A stretch of DNA of 40,855 bases, taken from Micavibrio_A sp040381535 (GTDB lineage Bacteria; Pseudomonadota; Alphaproteobacteria; Micavibrionales; Micavibrionaceae). This document shows, one piece after another, positions 17,250 to 25,395 of this stretch. Position numbers and translations under genes: made by a program. Where the stretch lies: positions 1-40,855 of the forward strand of contig JBEIHF010000018.1 in NCBI GenBank assembly GCA_040381535.1, written 5' to 3'. The notes under the pieces are model-generated. The model saw only the letters and a program-made list of their open reading frames with translations. It did no database searches and was not told the origin of the DNA. How positions within the stretch are numbered: position 1 is the first letter of the stretch; every line of letters begins with the position of its first letter.

Positions 17250-18902
17250 ATGTCCAAATTCTTCCTTCTTCCCGTTTTCCTTTGCCTGATCGCCATGCCC
17301 GCCTACTCGCAGGATAAAAACGACGCCGCGCCGAAAAAGCCCGCCGCCACCAAAGAACAAAAAGCCGCGCCCACAGAAAAAGAGGAAGCGCTTGCCGCTT
17401 CGGAAGATAAATCACCGGAAAAATCAATCATCGATTGGGTGGATGTGGAATCCACAGGCACGCTCGGCTCTGCCAAAGAAGGCGGCCTTGAAAAAACCAT
17501 CTGGAAAGAGCAGCCACGCTCTTTGATCGAACTTCTGATCACGAAACTTCCCACCAATCCCAATTTACGTTCGGTTTTGTCCCTGCAACGCCGCGTACTG
17601 CTTTCCAAAACCGATGCGTCCCTTATCCAAAACGATGTGGGTGTGCTCCGCGGCAATGATTTGTTGATCCAACGCATCAACAAATTAATGGATATGGGCC
17701 TCTATGACGATGCGTGGGAGCTTTATACGAAGCGCGCCGACACCGTGTATGACGTATCCATCGCGCAGATGGGTATGATGCTCCTCGTCATGAAAAACGA
17801 TCTTGCAACGGCGTGCCTCGAAGAAAAGGTTTCTTCGGCGAAATACCCCAAGGACAAATTCTTCGCGACATTGGATAAAGCCTGCGCGCAAAAGCTCGGT
17901 GGCAGCGCAGCCCCTAAATTCCCCGACAGCGCGGTGTTGGAAGCCGTTTACAACAAGACCGATTATTCCGTATCCGCCAAGGACACCGGCGCATTGACGA
18001 AGATGAGCGATCTCGAACGTGCGCTCGTTCTGGCGAACGGCAAAATTCGTTATGACGGCGTAACTGCGGACAATATCACATCCACGCCTGCCGCGCTTCT
18101 CACCTATTTCCTTATGGACAAGAAACTGCCCGATACAACACGGGCGTTGATCAAGACCGAGGCCGATAAGCGCGGATTGACATGGTACACGCTTTCCATA
18201 GCCCGCGATGAGAAATGGGCTAGTGCAAAAGCCATCAAAGATGTGCCTTCCCAGTGGCCTTATGTCGAATCGGCCATTAACGGCCCTTTGAACGCCGCTG
18301 ACGTCGCGCTTTATTATGGCGAAATGCTTGCCGCTGCGAAGCCCGAGAATTTATCCACAGAAACGCTGGAAAGTGCCCTGAACGTATTTTTGGCATCAGG
18401 AAAAGCCCTGCCCGAATTCTGGCTCAACGCAGCGCAAAAAAATGCCCCTCAAAACCCCTTGTTTTACATATACTTGCAGGCTTTTAGTAGCCTCACACCC
18501 ACACAAGGAGCGGCCCCCAAAGTTGAGGAATTCCAAAAAGCAGCAAAGTCGCTGAAATCTGCTGATTTTGACCAAATCCTTGCAATCATTGAGTCTCTTG
18601 ACAAGCAAGCCACAATCCTTAATAATAAATTAATAGTTTATGAAAAACATTTAAGCTTGACAGAGCATGGCGATTATGTAATGCCTACTGTCGGTTTGAA
18701 CGTATTGCTGGAAACGGCACCTGAAAGAAAACAATTAGGGATAACCGTTCTGGCCGTACTTAACAGCCTTGCTGCCAAGCCGGACAATATGTATTCCGGA
18801 ACGGTCAGCAAGAGTTTGTACAGTATGTTAAACGTGGGGCTTATTGAAGACGCGAAGCTCATCGGTGCTGAAACCGTGGCAAGCGTTCTGAACAAATATT
18901 AG
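17250..18902 (+). CDS. secreted protein of unknown function, 550 residues
   Basis: I choose the ATG at 17250 because it opens a clear signal peptide (MSKFFLLPVFLCLIAMPAYS, cut about residue 20); the frame is open 31 codons further upstream but that part is implausible. After the signal comes a Lys/Ala/Glu-rich low-complexity linker (about 21-60) and then a long, mostly alpha-helical region with Ala/Leu-rich helices suggestive of solenoid repeats. No catalytic motif is seen. The last third (about 18470-18720) is visibly more AT-rich than the rest. It precedes xerD by 14 bases and is probably co-transcribed. In other alphaproteobacteria I recall a protein of this type in the same aroK-xerD interval. 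Confidence 0.75.
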   Translation: MSKFFLLPVFLCLIAMPAYSQDKNDAAPKKPAATKEQKAAPTEKEEALAASEDKSPEKSIIDWVDVESTGTLGSAKEGGLEKTIWKEQPRSLIELLITKLPTNPNLRSVLSLQRRVLLSKTDASLIQNDVGVLRGNDLLIQRINKLMDMGLYDDAWELYTKRADTVYDVSIAQMGMMLLVMKNDLATACLEEKVSSAKYPKDKFFATLDKACAQKLGGSAAPKFPDSAVLEAVYNKTDYSVSAKDTGALTKMSDLERALVLANGKIRYDGVTADNITSTPAALLTYFLMDKKLPDTTRALIKTEADKRGLTWYTLSIARDEKWASAKAIKDVPSQWPYVESAINGPLNAADVALYYGEMLAAAKPENLSTETLESALNVFLASGKALPEFWLNAAQKNAPQNPLFYIYLQAFSSLTPTQGAAPKVEEFQKAAKSLKSADFDQILAIIESLDKQATILNNKLIVYEKHLSLTEHGDYVMPTVGLNVLLETAPERKQLGITVLAVLNSLAAKPDNMYSGTVSKSLYSMLNVGLIEDAKLIGAETVASVLNKY

Positions 18903-18916
18903 AAGGAATTAAAATT

Positions 18917-19909
18917 ATGGCACGTCCAGGTCGTCCTAAGTTACCGAAACCTACCCTTCACGGGTCGATTGATGCGTTTCTCGATATGCTGACCTCCGAA
19001 CGCGGTGCGGCGATGAACACCCGTCACGCTTACTGGCGCGATCTCGCAGACGTTTCGTTGTATCTCAAATCTGACCGTAAATCGGATGTTGATGTCGCAA
19101 CGAACGCAGACATCAAAGCTTACCTGGACCACCTGTCCAATAAGACGCACGTTAAAGGCAAAAACAAATCCCAGATCGCAGTCCGCACCGTTGCGCGCCG
19201 TCTGTCCGCCTTGCGTCAGTTCTACCGTTACCTCGTGTCCGAGAACATGCGCAAAGATGATCCGACCTCCACGATCGAATCTCCGAAACAAGGCCGCACA
19301 CTTCCCAAGACGCTGTCCGAGTCCGAAGTTTCGATCCTCATCAAAACGGCCATGGCCCAAGGCGGTGCGGATTCCATCCGCCTCGTCTGCTTGCTCGAGA
19401 TGCTTTACGCAACCGGTCTTCGCGTTTCCGAACTCGTCGGTCTGCCGCTCTCTTCCATTGGTGAAGAAGCGCAGTTCTTGATGGTTGACGGCAAAGGCGG
19501 CCGCGAGCGTATGGTTCCCCTTTCCGACCCCGCTCAAAAAGCGATGAAGGAATACACGGCTATCCGTCCTCAATTCATCGGCAACGAAAACCGCGCCGAA
19601 CAAGAAAAATGGATGTTCCCGTCCAGAACGTCTGAATCTGGCCACCTGACACGTCAGCGCTTCGCTCAGCTTCTGAAAGATCTCGCGCGCGCTGCGGACC
19701 TCGATGAAGAACGCGTATCGCCGCACATCCTGCGTCACGCTTTCGCAACGCATCTTCTATCCCGCGGCGCTGATTTGCGCTCCGTTCAGAAAATGCTAGG
19801 CCACGCCGACATCGCGACGACACAAATCTACACCCACATCGTTGGCGCAGGTCTCAAAAAGACCGTTGAGGAAAAACACCCTCTCGCCAAGAAAACGGGT
19901 TCCCGCTAA
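18917..19909 (+). CDS. xerD: site-specific tyrosine recombinase XerD (XerC/D family)
   Basis: A 330-residue recombinase that resolves chromosome dimers at dif, working near FtsK at the septum. All catalytic residues are present: R169 (ATGLRVSEL), K193 (GKGGRER), H270 and R273 (HILRHAF), H296 (LGHADI) and the nucleophile Y305 (IYTHI). The N-terminal SAM-like core-binding domain spans about 15-115. AAGGA precedes the ATG. Placement beside aroK and accA favours XerD over XerC and over a phage integrase. The codon use is more GC-rich and regular than that of the gene before it. A strong terminator follows. Confidence 0.92.
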   Translation: MARPGRPKLPKPTLHGSIDAFLDMLTSERGAAMNTRHAYWRDLADVSLYLKSDRKSDVDVATNADIKAYLDHLSNKTHVKGKNKSQIAVRTVARRLSALRQFYRYLVSENMRKDDPTSTIESPKQGRTLPKTLSESEVSILIKTAMAQGGADSIRLVCLLEMLYATGLRVSELVGLPLSSIGEEAQFLMVDGKGGRERMVPLSDPAQKAMKEYTAIRPQFIGNENRAEQEKWMFPSRTSESGHLTRQRFAQLLKDLARAADLDEERVSPHILRHAFATHLLSRGADLRSVQKMLGHADIATTQIYTHIVGAGLKKTVEEKHPLAKKTGSR

Positions 19910-19926
19910 TCAGCGAATGAAAATAT

Positions 19927-19966
19927 GACAAAGACAGGCCCGTAATTGCGCCTGTCTTTGTCTTTT
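19927..19966 (+). terminator. rho-independent terminator after xerD
   Basis: A perfect 13-bp stem (GACAAAGACAGGC at 19927-19939 with its complement at 19950-19962) with a 10-base loop is followed by TTTT. It separates the xerD transcript from accA. Confidence 0.92.
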
Positions 19967-20003
19967 GGTATCAATACCTCCCTGAACAATAGAAGAAAAT
20001 CAG

Positions 20004-20948
20004 ATGAGCCAGCTGGAATTTGAAAAACCGATCCTCGAACTCGAAAGCAAGATTGCAGAGCTTCGCAATATGAGCGGCGATTCTGCGTTGCATATTTCCG
20101 ATGAAGTCGGACGCATGCAATCGAAAGTCTCCAAACTTTTGACGGGGACCTACAGCAAGCTGACGCCCGCGCAAAAAGTTCAAGTTGCGCGTCACGGCGA
20201 CCGTCCGCATTTCCTCGACTACGTTAACGGCATGGTCACAGATTTCACGCCGCTCGCCGGCGACCGTAATTTTGCCGAAGACCAAGCGCTGCTCGGTGGC
20301 CTCGGACGCTTCAACGGACAAAGCGTTGTCATCATGGGACATGAGCGCGGCCATGACACCGACACACGCCTCAAACACAATTTTGGTATGGCCCGCCCCG
20401 AAGGTTACCGCAAGGCGCAGCGCCTGATGGAAATGGCGGATCATTTCCAAATTCCGATCATCACATTGGTCGATACTGCAGGTGCGTATCCCGGGCGCGG
20501 CGCGGAAGAACGCGGTCAGGCGCAAGCCATCGCGAAATCCATCGAAGTTTGCCTGAACGTGAAAGTGCCGATAATATCCGTCATCATCGGCGAAGGCGGA
20601 TCGGGCGGCGCCATCGCCATAGCAACAGCGGACCGCGTGTATATGTTGGAGCATTCCATATATTCCGTTATATCGCCCGAAGGCTGTGCGTCCATTTTGT
20701 GGCGTTCGGCGGCGAATGCGCCCGATGCGGCGGCGGCGCTCAAACTCACAGCGCAGGATATGAAAGAGAACAAATTGATCGACGGTATTATCACCGAACC
20801 GATCGGCGGCGCGCATCGTCACAAGGCCGAGACGATCGAGAGTGTGGCGGTTCAAATCCGCGCCGCGCTAAAGGAACTCACGCCTTGGGATCCAGATGCG
20901 ATCAAGAAATCCCGCGCCAAGAAATTTCTAGCGATGGGCCGCGCCTAA
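20004..20948 (+). CDS. accA: acetyl-CoA carboxylase carboxyltransferase subunit alpha AccA
   Basis: A 314-residue subunit that, with AccD, transfers carboxylate from biotin to acetyl-CoA in the first step of fatty acid synthesis. Family blocks are visible: LKHNFGMARPEGYRKAQRLM (about 123-142), DTAGAYPG (157-164), the oxyanion-type GEGGSGGAIAIA (about 195-206) and ISPEGCASILWR (about 225-236). The length is normal. It starts a transcription unit after the xerD terminator and is followed, after one base, by a small unknown gene. Confidence 0.96.
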   Translation: MSQLEFEKPILELESKIAELRNMSGDSALHISDEVGRMQSKVSKLLTGTYSKLTPAQKVQVARHGDRPHFLDYVNGMVTDFTPLAGDRNFAEDQALLGGLGRFNGQSVVIMGHERGHDTDTRLKHNFGMARPEGYRKAQRLMEMADHFQIPIITLVDTAGAYPGRGAEERGQAQAIAKSIEVCLNVKVPIISVIIGEGGSGGAIAIATADRVYMLEHSIYSVISPEGCASILWRSAANAPDAAAALKLTAQDMKENKLIDGIITEPIGGAHRHKAETIESVAVQIRAALKELTPWDPDAIKKSRAKKFLAMGRA

Positions 20949-20949
20949 G

Positions 20950-21186
20950 ATGGCGGTGTTCTTTCTATCTTTCGATGGATGGAGGAACGATGGCACGGAA
21001 TCACTTCCCAAATATGTAGCGACCTTTACGAAAGCCAGTTGCCTGTATAACGGCCAAAAGGTCAGTGTACCGGAAGAAACCCTGCGCATGTATAAAGCGG
21101 AGCCACAAGATGAGCTGGACAGCGATGATTACCAGAGAATTGACGACGCGTTCAAAGCGCATCCGCGGCTGCAGATTACCGCTTAG
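20950..21186 (+). CDS. hypothetical protein, 78 residues
   Basis: Not recognised. It begins one base after the accA stop without a good ribosome site, so translation would rely on coupling to accA. The product is soluble, with one cysteine (ASCLYNG), several Tyr, and an acidic middle (EPQDELDSDD). A strong out-of-frame GGAGGA plus ATG lies inside it at 20981-20992 and opens only a nine-codon frame. The stop overlaps the convergent gene's stop by three bases. Confidence 0.55.
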   Translation: MAVFFLSFDGWRNDGTESLPKYVATFTKASCLYNGQKVSVPEETLRMYKAEPQDELDSDDYQRIDDAFKAHPRLQITA

Positions 21187-21695
21187 TGCAATTCCAATCT
21201 ACGTTCGGCAGAGGCGTTTTGCGAGGTCATTTGCAAAGCCTTTCTGACTTGCGGCGCGTAGGCCTTTGTTGAATCAGCAGCGTTATATTTGTCCTGCTTT
21301 ACCTGTCTGAAAGGCGTCCATTCCATCATGCGGGAAAGGAAGCCCATTGTGCCACCCTTCAACCATTCGATTTCCTTGTCCATCGCCTGCATTCCTTCGC
21401 GGAGTGAGTCATGCTTGGACAAATTGATGAGAAATACTTTGGTGCCACCTTCATCTTCAAGGCGTCTAACTTCCATGACCAGATTCCATTCATTTGTTTT
21501 GCGGTCTTTGCGCAATTCCAAATAAAGATCGTCGATTTTGCTGGTATTATCCGTCGCGTGATACGCGTAAGGGCCGTTTCTCTGGGCTTTCAAATACGGG
21601 CCGAATACGACCTCGAGTTTATCCAGAGCGATCACATTGTTTTTATGAGATGCGGAGCCTGTTGCCGTTTCATCGAAGTTAGATTGGATTGCCAT
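21183..21695 (-). CDS. hypothetical protein, 170 residues
   Basis: Not recognised. I choose the ATG at 21693-21695, which has GAGGG at the right distance; an in-frame ATG 13 codons upstream has none. The protein is soluble, mixed alpha/beta, without cysteine-rich or membrane parts. It contains LDKLEVVFGPYLKAQRNG and a strand pair LVMEVRRLEDEGGTKVFLINL near the middle. It may be a single-gene unit: a terminator for the gene upstream on the same strand lies at 21767-21793. Confidence 0.6.
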   Translation of the reverse strand: MAIQSNFDETATGSASHKNNVIALDKLEVVFGPYLKAQRNGPYAYHATDNTSKIDDLYLELRKDRKTNEWNLVMEVRRLEDEGGTKVFLINLSKHDSLREGMQAMDKEIEWLKGGTMGFLSRMMEWTPFRQVKQDKYNAADSTKAYAPQVRKALQMTSQNASAERRLELH

Positions 21696-21766
21696 TTTTA
21701 CATCCCTCTTATGCAGAAGGAGGTTTTCTAGCATGCAATTTTGGTTATGTCAAATTACTGCAGTGC

Positions 21767-21793
21767 AAAAAAAATCCTGCCGTTTCGGGCAGG
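21767..21793 (-). terminator. rho-independent terminator after the ribbon-helix-helix gene
   Basis: Read on the minus strand, a 6-bp stem (CCTGCC, loop CGAAAC, GGCAGG; 21793-21776) is followed by an A and then eight T. It ends transcription of the gene at 21820-22206. Confidence 0.88.
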
Positions 21794-21819
21794 CCTTTGA
21801 GCAAATGATTAAAGGTTAA

Positions 21820-22206
21820 TCAGGCGGCGGCCGAAATATCGCCCGAAGCCTCAGGAACCGTGGCGTTAAGGCCCCGTTCATGCCATCCCGCGCGGCGTTT
21901 CATGTTGTCGAAGGAGCCGTGGCCCGCTTTGCCGTGCCCCTCATCAGTGGTCGCGGCGCGGAAATAGAGCATAAGGAACACGCGGATAGCCGCCGTAAGC
22001 GATGTTCTGCGGTTCTTGCGGAAGTGGATCAGCGTGCATAGCTCATGGATCGAGCAGTTCTCGCGGGTCGAAATCTCTTTCAGCGCGCGCCACATCTCTG
22101 GCTCCAGACGCACAGAGGTTCTGCGACCGCTTACGGTTATGTTTCTGGATACAAGGGTACTTACCGCCCCAGATTCAATTTGATTATGCAATTGGTGATA
22201 GCCCAT
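21820..22206 (-). CDS. ribbon-helix-helix domain regulator (RHH_4 type)
   Basis: A 128-residue protein with a ribbon-helix-helix DNA-binding unit at about 21-60: a strand (RRTSVRLEP) then two helices (EMWRALKEISTRE and SIHELCTLI). It matches the RHH_4 type that I know chiefly from alphaproteobacteria; no toxin gene lies next to it, so it is not obviously an antitoxin. The start at 22204-22206 is fixed by AGGAG; an ATG 13 codons upstream lacks a site. It has its own predicted promoter and terminator, i.e. a single-gene unit. The target genes are unknown. Confidence 0.82.
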   Translation of the reverse strand: MGYHQLHNQIESGAVSTLVSRNITVSGRRTSVRLEPEMWRALKEISTRENCSIHELCTLIHFRKNRRTSLTAAIRVFLMLYFRAATTDEGHGKAGHGSFDNMKRRAGWHERGLNATVPEASGDISAAA

Positions 22207-22257
22207 CAGAATTCTCCTTTTACTATTTTGATTCACCCACTGCATGATAGGCGAAAC

Positions 22258-22286
22258 ATAATACTATGCAACCCATAGGTGCACAA
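22258..22286 (-). promoter_or_regulatory. predicted promoter of the ribbon-helix-helix gene
   Basis: On the minus strand TTGTGC (22286-22281), a 17-base spacer and TATTAT (22263-22258) fit a housekeeping promoter about 50 bases before the start codon. It sits right behind the bolA stop, so the regulator gene can be read apart from bolA. Confidence 0.5.
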
Positions 22287-22287
22287 C

Positions 22288-22569
22288 CTACATTCTGGTG
22301 TATTCTTCATCCGTCACAGCTTTGATAGAAATAGCGTGTAATCTATGGGCTATTTCTTCTTTGAGCATTGCATGTACCATGCGTTGCCGCTCAACCCGGC
22401 TAATTCCCTCGAAGAAAGAAGATACAATCAAAACGCGAAAATGGCTTTCACCCGAACCATCGTCTCCGGCATGTCCTGCGTGCAGGGCGCTCTCGTTGAC
22501 GATGTCTAGCCGCGAAGGTTGCAAGCCTTGTGCCAGCTTGGTGCGGATCGTTTCGGTCATGGTTGCCAT
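22288..22569 (-). CDS. bolA: BolA family protein
   Basis: A 93-residue BolA-type protein with the class-II KH-like fold. LDIVNESALHAGHAG contains the usual ES-x-x-HAGH block, FRVLIVSSFFEGISRVERQRMV is the central beta-helix part, and IAHRLHAISIKAVT the last strand. BolA proteins bind monothiol glutaredoxins and [2Fe-2S] clusters and can act as regulators. I take the ATG at 22567-22569; the ATG at 22558-22560 is equally possible, and neither has a strong ribosome site. It diverges from the DnaJ-domain gene, an arrangement familiar to me in alphaproteobacteria ahead of cobS-cobT. Confidence 0.9.
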   Translation of the reverse strand: MATMTETIRTKLAQGLQPSRLDIVNESALHAGHAGDDGSGESHFRVLIVSSFFEGISRVERQRMVHAMLKEEIAHRLHAISIKAVTDEEYTRM

Positions 22570-22647
22570 TGTATTCACAAAACACCATTTCAAATCACTT
22601 GTCAAAAGCTTGTAACCCATCATTCAAACCCGTAAAATGGTAAGAAT

Positions 22648-23256
22648 ATGCCCAGAATCCAGTTGAAACCAAAATCTGCCGAATATGCCGAACAAAAAAA
22701 GAAAGTCGGAACAAAGGGTTGTGATATGCCGGGATGTCCCCAGCACGGTGAACACCGCGCGCCCAAAGACCGGTCTTTAAATGAAAATTACTGGTTTTGC
22801 TTTGACCATGTGAAGGAATACAACGCGGCATGGGACTTTTTCTCGGGCATGAACGCCAACGAAGTAGAAGAATCCATCCTAAATTCCCTCTATGGCGATC
22901 GCCCGACATGGCGTTACGACGTGGAGGGTGCCGCCGCCGAAGCGCTTCGCCGCTCCGCTTGGCAGACCTACAATTACACAGACAAGGAACCACCCAAGGA
23001 CCGCAGTCATAAAAACCGCGCATCCGAAGCCGAACGTCTGACGCCCGAATACGAAGCGTTGATGATTATGGGGCTGGAGCCGCCCGTCACGCTGCCCGTC
23101 ATCAAGACGCGGTACAAAGAGCTGGCCAAAAAATATCACCCCGACCTGAATCCCAACGACCCCAAGGCCGAGGACCTTCTCAAAACAATCAACATGGCCT
23201 ATACAATATTGAAGCTTTCTTACGCGAAATTCGAGAAGCTTACCCCACGGTCCTAA
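22648..23256 (+). CDS. DnaJ-domain protein with N-terminal zinc-finger-like motif
   Basis: A 202-residue protein. The C-terminal 60 residues are a J domain with the HPD motif at 164-166 (KKYHPDLNP), so it should stimulate a DnaK-type chaperone. The rest of DnaJ is missing: there is no G/F region or CXXCXGXG repeats. The N-terminal part has C25, C30, H33, H36, C51 and H54 (GCDMPGCPQHGEHRAP... and FCFDH), a pattern that could hold a zinc ion. It diverges from bolA and leads into purC-cobS-cobT. Its client is unknown. Confidence 0.85.
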   Translation: MPRIQLKPKSAEYAEQKKKVGTKGCDMPGCPQHGEHRAPKDRSLNENYWFCFDHVKEYNAAWDFFSGMNANEVEESILNSLYGDRPTWRYDVEGAAAEALRRSAWQTYNYTDKEPPKDRSHKNRASEAERLTPEYEALMIMGLEPPVTLPVIKTRYKELAKKYHPDLNPNDPKAEDLLKTINMAYTILKLSYAKFEKLTPRS

Positions 23257-23274
23257 CCCCTAACCGAGTACTTT

Positions 23275-24237
23275 ATGATCATGAATGTTTTCGCGGATGC
23301 TTCCACGCTTCCCCTGCCCAATCATTATCCGGGCAAGGTGCGCGATGTTTATGATCTGGAAGACGGCCGTTTGATCATGGCGACGTCGGATCGTTTGAGC
23401 GCGTTCGACCGCGCCATCACAGCCGTTCCCCACAAAGGCGCGATTTTGAACGCTATCACGAAATTCTGGTTCGACCGCACCGCCGATATCGTGCCCAACC
23501 ATGTGATCGATTATCCCGACCCGAATGTGATGGTCGTCAAAAAATTGAAGATGCTGCCCGTCGAAGTCGTCGTGCGTGCCCACATGACAGGCTCCACCGG
23601 AACATCCATCTGGACCAAATACAAAAACGGCGAACGTGACATGTATGGCCATACATTCCCCGAGGGCATGGTGAAAAACCAGAATCTTGTAAAAAATATC
23701 CTGACGCCCACGACCAAAGGCAAATCGGACGACCCTATTTCGGGCGCGAAGATTGTGACAAAAGGACTCGTGGAAGAAAAGATTTGGAAACAGGTGGAAG
23801 AAAAAGCGCTCGCGCTGTTTGCACACGGACAAAAGATTGCGGCCACACAAGGTTTGATCCTCGTCGACACGAAGTATGAATTCGGCGTCGATAATAAAGG
23901 CGTTCTGCATATCGGTGATGAAATCCACACACCGGATTCTTCGCGATACTGGATTGCGGCCACGTATGATGCTTTGTTCGCCGCAGGAAAAGACCCCGAA
24001 GGACTGGATAAGGAATTCGTACGTCTATGGCTGACGCAGCGCATGGAAGACCCTTACAAATCCCCTATTCCCGCAATTACGCCTGACGATCTGGATATGT
24101 TCAGCGCAAAATATCAAACACTCTACGAAAAAGTGACCGGACAGACATTCATTCCCGAGCGCGCAGATCTTCCGATCCATGAGCGCATACTGAAAAACAT
24201 TCAACCCTATACCAGAGTAACCGAAGATGCCCGATAA
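23275..24237 (+). CDS. purC: phosphoribosylaminoimidazole-succinocarboxamide synthase PurC (long form)
   Basis: A 320-residue SAICAR synthetase of purine synthesis. Blocks visible are PGKVRDVYDLEDGRLIMATSDR, VVVRAHMTGSTGTSIW, ILVDTKYEFGVD and GDEIHTPDSSRYW. The length and spacing are those of the longer, yeast-like form rather than the 240-residue form of E. coli. The start could be 23275 or the ATG two codons later. It lies 18 bases after the DnaJ-domain gene and overlaps cobS by 11 bases. A purine gene between dnaJ-like and cobS is not the order I know from other alphaproteobacteria. Confidence 0.94.
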   Translation: MIMNVFADASTLPLPNHYPGKVRDVYDLEDGRLIMATSDRLSAFDRAITAVPHKGAILNAITKFWFDRTADIVPNHVIDYPDPNVMVVKKLKMLPVEVVVRAHMTGSTGTSIWTKYKNGERDMYGHTFPEGMVKNQNLVKNILTPTTKGKSDDPISGAKIVTKGLVEEKIWKQVEEKALALFAHGQKIAATQGLILVDTKYEFGVDNKGVLHIGDEIHTPDSSRYWIAATYDALFAAGKDPEGLDKEFVRLWLTQRMEDPYKSPIPAITPDDLDMFSAKYQTLYEKVTGQTFIPERADLPIHERILKNIQPYTRVTEDAR

Positions 24238-25255
24238 GATTCAAAAAGAAAAAGAACCTATGCACGCTTCCTTTGACATCACGAAAGTGGTGAACAAGGA
24301 AGGTAAATACACGACCATTCCCGACAGAAAATTCAATGTGCGGGAAACATTTGGTCTGGATGTCGATTGGGAAGTGCCTGGATTCAAAGACCCAGACAAC
24401 CAGAACGTCCCCGATATAGACAAGACATACCATTTCGATTTTGAAACCACGATGGCCGTGCTCGCGGGTTTTGCCTATAATCGTCGCGTCATGGTGCAGG
24501 GTTATCACGGTACGGGTAAATCCACACACATCGAACAAATCGCGGCTCGCCTTAATTGGCCCTGCGTTCGCATCAATTTGGACTCGCACGTCTCCCGTAT
24601 CGATCTGCTCGGCAAGGATATGATCGTCTTACGTGAAGGCAAACAGCTGACGGAATATCAGGAAGGCTTGTTGCCTTGGGCCATTCAAAACCCGGTTGCG
24701 CTGGTTTTCGATGAATATGACGCGGGGCGTCCCGACGTTATGTTCGTGATCCAACGCGTTCTGGAGTCCGACGGTCGTTTGACGTTGCTCGATCAAAACA
24801 AAATCATACGCCCGCATCCAGCATTTAGATTGTTTGCAACAGCCAACACGATCGGCCTTGGCGACACGACGGGCCTTTATCACGGAACACAGCAAATTAA
24901 CCAAGCACAGATGGACCGATGGAACATCGTGGCACAGCTAAACTACCTAGAGCATGATATCGAAATGTCGATCATGCTCGCCAAGGTTCCAGAGATGAAC
25001 ACTGCCCAAGGCAAAGAAACTGTTTCTGCGATGGTGCGCATGGCCGACCTTACCCGCGAAGGATTTATCAACGGCGATCTTTCTACCGTGATGTCGCCGC
25101 GTACGGTTTTAAGTTGGGTCGAAAATTATGTGATCTTTGGAGACCGCGACCTTGCCTTCCGTTTCGCGTTCATGAATAAATGTGATGAAACCGAATGGCC
25201 GACATTGGCTGAATATTACCAACGCTGTTTCGGTACGGAAATTTTGAAGAAATAA
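24227..25255 (+). CDS. cobS: cobaltochelatase subunit CobS (AAA+ MoxR-type ATPase)
   Basis: A 342-residue AAA+ ATPase. Walker A GYHGTGKST is at 92-100, Walker B LVFDEYD at 159-165, and TANTIGLGD near 205-213 acts as sensor 1 region. Together with CobT and CobN it inserts cobalt into hydrogenobyrinate a,c-diamide in aerobic B12 synthesis. The start at 24227 overlaps purC by 11 bases; an in-frame ATG at 24260 is an alternative. CobN and other cob genes are not in this window, so a different role cannot be excluded: MoxR ATPases with a VWA partner often have chaperone-like tasks. Confidence 0.92.
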   Translation: MPDKIQKEKEPMHASFDITKVVNKEGKYTTIPDRKFNVRETFGLDVDWEVPGFKDPDNQNVPDIDKTYHFDFETTMAVLAGFAYNRRVMVQGYHGTGKSTHIEQIAARLNWPCVRINLDSHVSRIDLLGKDMIVLREGKQLTEYQEGLLPWAIQNPVALVFDEYDAGRPDVMFVIQRVLESDGRLTLLDQNKIIRPHPAFRLFATANTIGLGDTTGLYHGTQQINQAQMDRWNIVAQLNYLEHDIEMSIMLAKVPEMNTAQGKETVSAMVRMADLTREGFINGDLSTVMSPRTVLSWVENYVIFGDRDLAFRFAFMNKCDETEWPTLAEYYQRCFGTEILKK

Positions 25256-25287
25256 CTACCGACTTTAATCAAACCTAGGAGACCAAA

Positions 25288-25395
25288 ATGGGTAAATCAC
25301 AAGACGCAAAAAAAGAAACCAAGAAGAAACCAACCAAGACACCTGCCGAAAAGAAACTGGCCAAGCAGGAAAAGAAAGCCGCCAAAGGAAAATAA
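25288..25395 (+). CDS. 35-residue lysine-rich small protein between cobS and cobT
   Basis: The ATG at 25288 has AGGAG at 25277-25281, six bases ahead, the best ribosome site of the neighbourhood. The product (MGKSQDAKKETKKKPTK..., ending AAKGK) has about 15 lysines in 35 residues and no hydrophobic core. The stop TAA at 25393-25395 directly touches the TTG start of cobT, and AAGGA inside its last codons serves cobT, so this gene is part of the cobT translation start. I recall similar short Lys-rich proteins in other proteobacteria; the function is unknown. Confidence 0.75.
   Translation: MGKSQDAKKETKKKPTKTPAEKKLAKQEKKAAKGK

Noticed and set aside
18917..19909. Tyrosine recombinase as integrase of a mobile island
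   Set aside because: Its neighbours are housekeeping (aroK-aroB, accA), no attachment repeats or tRNA are present, and length and motifs fit XerD.
21820..22569. Ribbon-helix-helix gene plus neighbour as a toxin-antitoxin pair
   Set aside because: The neighbours are BolA and a gene separated by a terminator; no small toxin gene is coupled to it.
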